DNA from: Undaria pinnatifida
Lineage: Eukaryota; Sar; Phaeophyceae; Laminariales; Alariaceae
Length of the DNA: 64,000 nucleotides
Assembly: GCA_012845835.1 (NCBI GenBank)
Contig: JABAKD010000012.1
Coordinates: 4,298,938 to 4,362,937, forward strand
Reading direction: 5' to 3'
Shown here: positions 55,982-64,000 of the stretch, piece after piece
Layout of the letters: each line of letters begins with the position of its first letter
Numbering within the stretch: position 1 is the stretch's first letter
Notes under the pieces: generated by a model
Told to the model about the DNA's origin: nothing
The model's database searches: none
Seen by the model: the letters and a program-made list of their open reading frames with translations, nothing else
Made by a program: the position numbers and the translations under genes

Positions 55982-56290
55982 GGAATAGATGTAGCGAAAG
56001 CGTGGTGTGCGCAGAGCTCATGGAACGTAAATTGAGCTATAGGGAAAATTGCTTACGAGCGCGATTGACGCTTAGTAGGTCAACGCCAACATTGACTAGG
56101 CTATATGTGCCAATCTAGAGACTACGATCTTGAAGTTGATAATGAGTGCGATTAACGCGCACAAATTTTTTGCAACATCAGCGGGGGCAACAACAGCAGG
56201 AGCAGAAAGGGAGCAATAGCTCTTTGATAGAGGTAGCAGAAGAGTGGTGTGTACATAACTCGTGGGACATAGAACGAATTACAGATAAGT
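55930..56290 (+). repeat. Tandem duplicated exon-like segment (offset ~244 bp)
   Basis: CATCAGCGGGG(GC)CAAC occurs at 55933 and 56177. Each is followed by sequence for an alpha-helical peptide: GIDVAKAWCAQSSWNVN, then a stop in copy 1, and LIEVAEEWCVHNSWDIERI, open, in copy 2. Copy 1 appears decayed and copy 2 may be the used exon of the PAN gene. Confidence 0.55.
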
Positions 56291-57179
56291 TGGATATGGG
56301 CATGATTGGCACGTACGTCAAAGTCGCCTTAACTCGGGTTATGTTTGCTGGTTTAGAGACAGCAACGCTGACGCTGTATTGTACGTCCTCTTTTCATTTC
56401 CCCCCGCCCCCCGAGCGCTCCCCACGGCCGGTGGGTTTTGTCTCTGACCCTCGCGGTAGCGGCGGTAGTACTCGCGCCGTTTCCGGGCGTTGTTTACGTG
56501 CTCCCAAGACGAAGGTACGATAGGGACAACACTATTTGGCTTACGAACTTCTGGCTGGCGTCGCTACTTGGCTGAAGAACTACCAAACATCGTTAGGCTC
56601 CCATTTGGGACTTGCACCATGATGCGTTTTCAAAGCCAGGCGATGAGAATGTTCCTTGGCATGCCATGTTTTCGAAACCAGTGCTTTGGCGACCCATATC
56701 GCTGCTGAAGTGAGAAGCCTCAGAAACATTACGTTCACCTCTACCTACCGTAGTATGTGTCTCAGGTTCAACGCACTTACCACCAGCGCACCACCCTACA
56801 TCGCGTACCCACGCACGATATTGATCAGGTGTTCCTGGTTGGCATCCTAGGTGAGGATCGTCTGACGTGCATCGACGATCAGGCGCTAGGGTTAGGATTA
56901 TGGAAAGGCCCGACGGGCATAGGGATGTGCTTCCTCGGCACTGCTACCGTGTTCTTCATCACACTCTGCGTGGCATTACTCAGCAGTGAGGCCGCACAAG
57001 TCATCGCGATCTACACGTTCCCAGGGACAAACCCTCGCGCGGGGGCTGTGATCGGCCTCGTGCTTTGCGTGTCTGTTCCTGTTGCCGTATTGGCGTTAGT
57101 GATGCACAGGAGGAGGGTAGTCATGCGCTTAATCCAGCAATACCCTCCTGCAGCCGATGGTTCGCCCGAACGCGCTTAA
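56197..57179 (+). CDS. Membrane protein, C-terminal exons (same gene as 54825, likely)
   Basis: Three coding-like stretches in plus frames fit one spliced gene. The first, at 56197-56350, contains VAEEWCVHNSWDIERITDKL. The second, at 56435-56572, contains a hydrophobic helix, LTLAVAAVVLAPFPGVVYVL, then PRRRYDRDN and WLTNFWLASLLG. The third, at 56851-57179, contains DRLTCIDDQALGLGLW, two more helices (GMCFLGTATVFFITLCVALL; IGLVLCVSVPVAVLALVMH), a basic tail and a TAA stop at 57177-57179. The multi-pass C-terminal half fits a membrane protein whose ectodomain is the PAN part upstream. The splice junctions are my estimate; two separate genes are possible. Confidence 0.5.
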
Positions 57180-57855
57180 AATATGGGCTAACCAGAAAAT
57201 TGTTCCCTAAATACGTAGTATACCCCACATGGGCACCGATTGTAGCGCACCCGATGCTTGACGGTGACCTGGTTCATACACATGCCAGGGCCGGGGTAGA
57301 CCGGGGCGGGTGGAAACGCAAGACTGAAATAAAGGTTTCAACAAGAATATATCCGGCACAGCCCGCCATTGGCAAGTACCCTGGACTTCCTTGCAAATGT
57401 AGAACATGTAAATGGTGTAACAAAGTGGTTGGTTGTGCTTGTATTATTACACGAGTTTGATGGCAATTGGGGAGAACAGGAAGTTCCAATGATAGATTAG
57501 CTTTGTGGCAGCAGCAGACGAGTGATAGACCATCCCCGCGGGCGTGAACTTGCGTCATAATTCGGCCGTTTTTATTCGTGGTGGGTTTCCTTATTCTCTA
57601 ATTCGAGAGGGGTTATAGCATACACCTGGTTTAGATGGTAGTATTTCCGACAACGGAGTCTCAGTACCCTGGTCTTGTGTCATTGAGTGGGTTCCTGTCA
57701 AGTGCTCAGGGGATCAGCAAAATAAGCGTTCGTAAACATAAAAGACGTCTTGGACTACCGCCAGATTGTTTTCCCCAAACGTGTACCAGGGATCGTATCC
57801 TAACCTCGAGCATGGTGAGGATAAACTAGATACGCGAGGGGGAAAGGGAGTAATG
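57180..57855. other. Downstream region, no gene recognised
   Basis: Mixed DNA after the stop of the PAN gene. Open frames up to 131 codons have no domain. Confidence 0.3.
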
Positions 57856-57957
57856 TACTACATTAGAACGGAGTATCACACACAGCTTGCAAAGATGAGT
57901 TTCGACAAAATATTCGATCTCACAGGTGGAGTGTATTTTTATTTTTATAATAGAAAA
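57856..57957 (-). repeat. B-module fragment
   Basis: GAACGGAGTATCACACACAG through GATGAGTTTCGACAAAAT to GTGGAGTGTATTTTTATTTT: the complement of the B-module start. Confidence 0.75.
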
Positions 57958-58077
57958 GTTAGCGAGACACGAAGCAAACCAAAAGCGGAGGAATTGGTGC
58001 ACGAAGAGGACAACGCCCAGAGAGAAGCCCAGGGGAAGAAGAGCAAGGGAACAACCGCATCTTGCATTCCTCGTCCA

Positions 58078-58192
58078 CAAGATCCTACAGCCTTGTTGTT
58101 TAACAACTCGTATCTCAGGGTATGAGATCATGACCCTACGTAGCCTATCTTCTTACTTCAGCAACAACTCGTATCTTAAATATCTTGCTACC
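58078..58192. repeat. Direct repeat, left copy (possible LTR piece)
   Basis: AGATCCTACAGCCTTGTTGT through ACGTAGCCTATCTTCTT to GTATCTTAAATATCTTG matches 63890-64000 at about 90% by eye. The two bracket the larger copia remnant. Contains the palindrome TTGTTTAACAAC. Confidence 0.7.
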
Positions 58193-58513
58193 GGTTCCAA
58201 GAGGGATACCGAAGACTGTCCCTCTCAACGTGTACGGATACGAACTGCGTGTACCAGGTAACGGGTACGATTAACCTGTGAACTGCTGTGTATTTCATAT
58301 AATATCTAAGATAGTACTGCTGAGAATCGTGCTTGCTACGTACTGTATCGATAAACGAAAACTAGCGGACTGAAAAGTGTCTGGCGTACCCTAAACTTGC
58401 AATGTATGCGAGATGACTAAAAGTGTTACCAAGTAACGACATAATGGTTACTGAAAAGTGGCATCTCTAACACCTCCTTCCGTTAATTTAACACTCACTC
58501 TGCGTTACATGCT

Positions 58514-58824
58514 GCCGGTCGCCCCGGTGGCGTATCAGGTTGTCCTCGAGCCTGGTATAGGTCAGTTTCGTGAGTTCGAGCCCCGCCGAGTGCATACGCG
58601 TATAAATTCGCTGGGACTTTTTCTTGTGCACAAATTGACTTGCGGAAAGCGCGAGAGCGTGAGTTAGCAACACTCGATGAAACATCGACGAGCAGTGGGA
58701 ATGCTGAACCTTATGCGCGATAAAAATTGAAGGCAAGAACCGGGGGGGAGAAGGGACGACACCTGTGACCACGGCTTGTCCAGAAGCTGGAAAGTAAAAG
58801 TGTGAGAAAAAAAAAAAAAAAAAA
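58514..58824 (+). mobile_element. SINE-1 copy with perfect 7-bp target duplication
   Basis: Complete copy ending in a ~20-nt A tail. ACATGCT flanks both sides exactly (58507-58513 and 58825-58831). This is the best reference copy of the family in the window. Confidence 0.9.
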
Positions 58825-58831
58825 ACATGCT

Positions 58832-59708
58832 ACAAGCTCCATGACGGAACTACGTGCAGCAACAATAATAAATGTTGGGGAAAATGCTTCGCGTGAAGCA
58901 AACTCTTTTTAATAAAACACCCAAGGGATGAACACAAAATAAGCGGACACCAAAAATCCTTCTCCGACACTGTACGTGCTTCTGCATGTTCATGCAAGAA
59001 GTTAAACTTACTATTAATAGCTCACAATACTAAAATCATCAGACGTGAACTACATTCCGGTCGGTTAATCAACGAAGGAATATAAGATGTTTGCAGTAGT
59101 CTAAAACAGTAAATATTTTTATCATTCCGCAACAATCATAGGAGTGAACAGCGTACCAGTGTTCCTGCCGCCCAATAACAAAGGAGCAAAGGGGCACTGC
59201 CAGCGATTTACAGCTGGACAAGGTCGCTTATTCTAGAGAGACATCTCTCGTGCATTTTAACCTTCCGTATGTACTTGTCCAGGTGGCGGGTTTTCCGGCC
59301 GTACATCTTGAAATACCGGAGATAGCGTAGTCAAACTTAATATTCAACTATCCAGTCAAAATTATGAATCCGACTTGTACCCTTACTTGGTATAAACTGC
59401 GATATTTCACAATGTTCAAACCGTGCACAACAACAGTAGCCGTCTCTGCTCGCCCCGTACAAAGAGAGCATGCGACACTCTACGTACAGCTTTGGTAAAA
59501 GAGATACCGCATTTCACGCTTCCAGTGGCTTGACCTTGTCGGTGTAGATGTTGTTGGTGGAGACGTTGTTGATGTAGACGTCGTTGGTGTGCTTGGTCCG
59601 TTGTCCGTCGCTTGGAACTAGAGGCTTAACTTCAGCTTGAAGTTGGAGAGGTAGGTAAAATATTTTCCCTCAAAAACTGATTGCCGTCATCGGCTCCGCC
59701 TCTGTTAA
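58832..59708. other. No gene; GT-rich short repeat near 59536-59600
   Basis: A run of GTAGATGTTGTTGGTGGAGA-type units (about 59540-59595) encodes Asp/Val repeats on the plus strand and Thr/Asn-rich peptide on the minus strand. Nothing else is recognised. Confidence 0.35.
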
Positions 59709-61270
59709 TTATGCAGTTAGTCTCTGCGTCCTGGCCTCGATGTTCATGGAATCTTCGTTCAGGATGGAGAGGAAGCCTGAGGTTGGCTTGCGGGTGCACA
59801 CGAAGGCTCGAGATGACGCCGGTTGCTCTTGATCTTCCTGTGTTGATTCCGCAGATCCTGTCTCGGGGTTTGCCCGTGGCTGTCCCTTTGCTGTCGTGAG
59901 CGTGTGAACCTCCTCCTGACAGTCGGTTTCGTTGTTGAGCTTGGCTCCAAGGCTTGTCTCAAACGTAGTCGGTGTGATCCCGGGTGAAGCGTCCATTGTC
60001 GATCCGTGGACCCTTGGCTCAGCTCATGGTCCGGTGGTCCCAGATGGCGATGATCTAGCGATTCCATTGGTCTCATGTGATGCTGTTGGTCCAGCTGATG
60101 CTCCGGTGATCCAAGATGAAGTTGATCCAGTGATTCCGAATGCAGTTGCTTCAATGTGCGATGGTGATCTAGACGACGTTGCTCCGAAGATCCCATGCGA
60201 AGATGCGTTGGAGATCCTAGCTCCGGTAATTCCGGTTCCAGTGACTCCAGGCAATGCTGATCCGTCAAGTGGATGACATCTTATTATGTCGTTGGGGGTG
60301 TTAATCACCCGGTTTTTCTCTCCAAGATCCGAAACGAGTCTATTTCGGTGCAGGTGAACTCCACACAAGCGGTCGATGGGTTTGTACTGTCGGTCTCGTG
60401 ATGCGGTACATCCGGTGTGTTGATTGTCTTCATGAACATGACGGTTATGATCCATCTTATATCAGGGAGTTCCATATGTTGGTAAGGGATTCATGCATGA
60501 GGTGTGAGGGGACTGTTTGGCCGGATGTTTCCCGGCATGATTTGCCATGAGCTGTCACTCGTAGTTTTGCTCCATATGAGACCGAGTCAGGCTCGACGGC
60601 TGGATAATATAAGAAAGAGTTCTGTGTCACCGTCTTGAGTCATCATCACGCATTCCCGCGCAAGCTACGTGTACACCTTTAGAGATCTATCAACACGGCG
60701 CGACCCCAGCCGTAGTAGAATGTGCGTCCCCGGGCGTAATAGCAGGTTTGATTCCTGTTGAGGGCATCCCAATTTCTTGCGGTAGTGCTCCAGCCCTTGA
60801 TGACGATTCTCCAACCTTTCGTGATGATGACGCTTCTTGTTGTGACGAGGATTCTCCAGCTCCCGCCGATGACGCTCCGGCTGTTGTCGATGACTTTTCC
60901 TCCTCTTCCAGAAGGTTGTTCTAGTAGTAGTGTAGCAAGACCTGGACTAGCGCACAAAAGGGCTCCGTCTGAGTGACAGTGGCTTCCTCGGGCGTAATAT
61001 CCGGGACTTGAGCTTGTTGGCGGTCAGTCTCCGTGACAGTAGTCTCTTTAGGCGTGCTGTCTCCGCCTGTTGGTGTGCACTCCTTTTGGGTCGCATGATT
61101 CTGTCCATACCGTGCGGGTACCTTCTTCCGTTGGAGCGTTACGGTCGTGGTGTTCTCCTTGGCGATGCCGGAGTTGTCGCATAATTCTGGGATCTCTTTG
61201 AAGGTGCAATCGCCTCGATTGGCGCCGTTGCTTGCCTGTGCTGCAGGAACAACAGCAGGCGTTGATGACG
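59709..61270 (-). pseudogene. Decayed 3' part of copia element (linker-like, low complexity)
   Basis: A minus-strand frame at 59709-59996 reads EEVHTLTTAKGQPRANPETG and RKPTSGFLSILNEDSMNIEA, which resembles the linker ahead of copia reverse transcriptases. The frame at 60921-61270 is Thr/Pro/Glu-rich (TVTETDRQQAQVPDITPEEA). No integrase DDE core and no YVDD reverse-transcriptase motif is readable anywhere between 58.8 and 61.3 kb. Degenerate ~15-bp repeats (GATGCTCCGGTGATCC-like) at 60050-60260 and 60770-60900 keep frames open on both strands. Confidence 0.45.
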
Positions 61271-62738
61271 TATCAGCCGTGCCGCCCAGCGTACGAAGAA
61301 ATACGTCGTAAGAGCATACTCCCTTGTCCTCTGGGTGTTGGATGAGCGCAAGCGAGGTGTTTCTGTCGAACTGCGAGTGGAGGTTTTCCATCTCGAGGAT
61401 AGTGGTCACCCCTGATTTCATTGTTTTGATGGAGGAGGAGACGTTGCGCCCCAGTCCAAGTAGGGAAATGGCCGAGATGCGAACAGGAACACGCTTGCCA
61501 GCCTGGTCGATGATGTGTCTCCATATGGTGCCTGTTGCTGTTGAATACCTCCTTGTTCCCGTTGGTCATGATGTTGTTCGGCTCCTTCAGCTTCTTGTAG
61601 CCCCTCATGCTTTTACGCGGTCTTGGCACCAGCTCCTTGTCTATCAAGTGGTCCGACGCGCCGCCGTCCACAACCATCGTGAACCTGTCGCTGTTGGGGT
61701 GAAAACCTCTGTTGCCGCTACCAGCTAGTAGCCCTGTAAACGCCAATCCCTCTTCGAAACCATCGTGGAAATTGAATGACGGCTTTTCGTCGTCGCTGGG
61801 GCGTGTGCTCGCGCTTTGTACAGCTGAGACAGTGCGACCACGTCCACTCTGCGACGGACGTGGCGCTCCTTGCTTGTAACATTCCGTGTCGTCGTGAGAA
61901 GTAGTCTTATGTACAGAAAACCACTTATGCTCAGCTCCAACGTTGGATGCTGCCTTGACGTTTGAAGTTGTCTTGTTATTCTGCTTGTTGTGGGCGCCAG
62001 TAGACTTGTTGTCGTTGTCGTCCTTCCTTTTCCAGCAGTTGCGGGCGTATTGCCCTTGCTTTCCGCAATGGCTGCAAGACGATGCCGCCGTCATAGGTAC
62101 GCCACGACCAACGATCTTGGTGTCGCTGTTGCGCGAAAGGTCACCCAAGTAAAGGTGGCGCATCGTGCTTTGCATCTGATCAATGTCGAAAGTCGGGTCT
62201 CGGTACATTATCATCTTGATGTTCTTGTACTCCGCCGTGATTCCTTGAACACACATGTCCTTGAATCTGCGGTCGGAAATCGTCTCGCCCATCTTTTTGA
62301 GCTCAGAGCGCGCGAGCGTCTTTTACATTAAATAGAAGTCCGGGTCTTCTCCATACTTCATGTTGGAGTTGACGAGCTTGTCCAGATCACTTCGTCAGTG
62401 ATCTTGTTGTACTTTCCAACAAGCTCTCACAGGGCCTTTTGTCCGTCACCGGTCATCCCAGCCTCATCCTCGTGCGTGCGGACTAGTAGAGATGCTGGTT
62501 TCTCAGTTAGTAGAAAAATTATGGCGTACAGATATTGATTTTTTCTTCCATAAGCTACGATTTCTTGTGCAAGTGCTGGTGAAGATTCTGTACCGACCGT
62601 TGCTTCGGTCGGTTGAGGACGCCCTTTGATGAGGTTGGCAATATCGCGCCTGGATACTCCGATGACAACCGCTAATCGTTTATACCGTTCTCGAAAATTG
62701 GCTGGGCTGCGCCCATCGAACACTTGCAGTCCTTTCAT
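61271..62738 (-). pseudogene. Ty1/copia gag and protease, broken
   Basis: Minus strand. The gag N-terminus at 62738-62427 (MKGLQVFDGRSPANFRERYK) ends in a premature TGA. After further frame disruption gag resumes at 62292 (FKDMCVQGITAEYKNIKMIM). A CCHC zinc knuckle follows as CSHCGKQGQYARNC, in which the expected His is Gln, so zinc binding is doubtful. The protease motif is VVDGGASDHLID (~61660-61690). Just after it the frame shifts into the one at 61421-60921 (GVTTILEMENLHSQFD), which is protease-like and then turns into linker-like sequence. The GAG-pre-integrase and integrase regions are missing. The element cannot make a complete polyprotein. Confidence 0.75.
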
Positions 62739-63889
62739 GGCGTTGGTGAGGCTTTGCTGGTGTTGACGTCCCCCATAGTGATGAGTACTACGTACCAGGT
62801 ATAAACTTTCAGAATTTCAGCGACGAAAATTACCCCTCCCCATGGTGCGGGGTGCTCGCTTGCGCTAGTCGCCTTGACGATAAGAGTCTCCTTTACCAGA
62901 CAGTTACTCTACTCCCGGGAATTGTTCTTGATACAGCTTGTCGTGTTTAGTGTGGCGAGTTCTTTCTGGGAAGCCACGCCTTTGGCCCGCACTCTCAACG
63001 GGGTGCATTGGGCTCGTTAAACTCGATTTTTGGTCTGAGTTGACGGTTTGTCAGGGTCATTACGATGATCATTCGTGAAGTTCCCGTGAATTAGAGGTCA
63101 GAGCTTTATTAGCATACGGTAGCTTGCACTGCCGAGAGTTGTCCCTATACCGATGTTGCTCAGAACGACTCGCTTATTTGGAGTCGAGGCAACATTCAGC
63201 AGTTGTTTACTTGAGCATATCGAGGTTTTGTTTTGGGTCCCCTGGCAAGGCCAAGGTCCCGACTGAGCGTGGATTGGTTGATTTGGCACAACCTGTGATG
63301 TGGTGGTGTTCTATACCCCTCGGTACCTTGATCACAACTCTGGCATCAATTGCTCTGATTGAGTGCGTAGGGTCCTCTAGATATGCTCACTCACTCACCG
63401 CGCGTTTCCAACGAAGTACTCGTGATCCTCCGTCCGATACAATTGTTCTTCTTGTCGTACTCATAGATATGTAGAAGAAGCTGCCGTAAGCAGCAGTGGA
63501 TTTCTTGATCACTCGTCCTCAGCGATGATAGTGAATACGTGCTGACGCTCTTCTCGTTTACGCGTGCGAGGGTCGAAACCCGTTTAACCCTCTTTTATTT
63601 GAGATGGCACGTGGCGTGTATCAGCTCTTAGCGGAGCCTATATGATTTGAGGCAAGCGAGGGCCACGGTTAGGTGAGCTTGAAAGAGAAGAGCTCCAAAT
63701 ACAGAAGAGCAGACAATGATGTTGTTCGGCGACTCCACGCCGATATCTTGATTGGTGATTAAGTTACTCAGCAGATGAGGGCTGATGACGGTGGGCAAAG
63801 AGGAGCGACCACGTGAGGGGGGTGCACGCGCGATTTATTTGCAAAAACAAAAATACGCTTTATGACCTCAAGAAGCAAAAGACCCGAAC
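62739..63889. other. Possible 5' leader of the copia remnant, no gene
   Basis: It lies between gag and the right-hand direct repeat. I found no convincing primer-binding site. Open frames have no recognisable domain. Confidence 0.35.
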
Positions 63890-64000
63890 ACGAGATCCTA
63901 CAGCCTTGTTGTTTAACAACTTGTATCTCAGGGTATAATATAATAACCCAACGTAGCCTATCTTCTTGCTTCAGGAACAACTTGTATCTTAAATATCTTG
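63890..64000. repeat. Direct repeat, right copy (runs off the window)
   Basis: Matches 58078-58192. It continues beyond the window end, so the full length of the repeat cannot be judged. Confidence 0.7.

Overview
This is 64 kb of eukaryotic nuclear DNA that is poor in genes and rich in repeats. The evidence is long non-coding stretches, splice-site-bounded exons, tRNA-derived SINEs with poly(A) tails and target-site duplications, Ty1/copia remnants and MITE-like elements. There are no bacterial-style operons. Two short blocks of degenerate CCCTAA units and the mix of gene families fit a stramenopile such as a brown alga or relative. That placement is an inference and nothing in the window fixes the species.

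One gene is clear. At 5183-9523 on the minus strand there is a very long open frame for a multidomain enzyme: an NRPS-type adenylation domain, a carrier domain, an arylalkylamine-acetyltransferase-like GNAT domain and a second GNAT domain. The first three domains have the layout of insect Ebony (beta-alanyl-amine ligase). A second probable gene lies at 54825-57179 on the plus strand. It encodes a secreted or membrane protein with a PAN/Apple-like cysteine domain and about four hydrophobic helices, and its exon models are uncertain. Weaker exon candidates are at 14635-14857 (minus, poly-Gln), 37399-37793 (plus), and 19073-19159 and 32457-32525 (plus, two copies of one conserved peptide).

Region by region: 1-2.2 kb holds SINEs and a degenerate MITE. 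2.2-5.2 kb has no supported gene. 5.2-9.5 kb is the Ebony-like gene. 9.5-16 kb is sparse, with a C-rich repeat and one exon candidate. 16-18.4 kb is a cluster of dispersed repeats. 19.9-22.5 kb is purine-rich on the plus strand, with tandem repeats and a reverse-transcriptase remnant. 22.5-24.2 kb has a MITE and long pyrimidine microsatellites. 24.4-29.1 kb is a mosaic of a composite repeat with very long G runs, including a ~400-bp tandem array, one inverted segment and a nested MITE. 29.1-34.3 kb holds tandem repeats and SINEs. 35.06-36.57 kb is a self-complementary, HindIII-rich satellite with two telomere-like blocks. 36.6-45 kb is mostly SINEs and retroposons. 45.1-46.5 kb is another copy of the G-rich composite repeat. 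46.8-51.5 kb holds tRNA-like and tandem repeats and a MITE. 51.9-52.8 kb and 59.7-62.7 kb are decayed copia elements on the minus strand, on either side of the PAN gene.

The strongest new signal among the repeats is a pair of MITE families. They share a terminal inverted repeat core (GAC..A.GCTACG.TAG) and make 4-bp target duplications. Two insertions can be compared with an unfilled copy of the same site inside this window.
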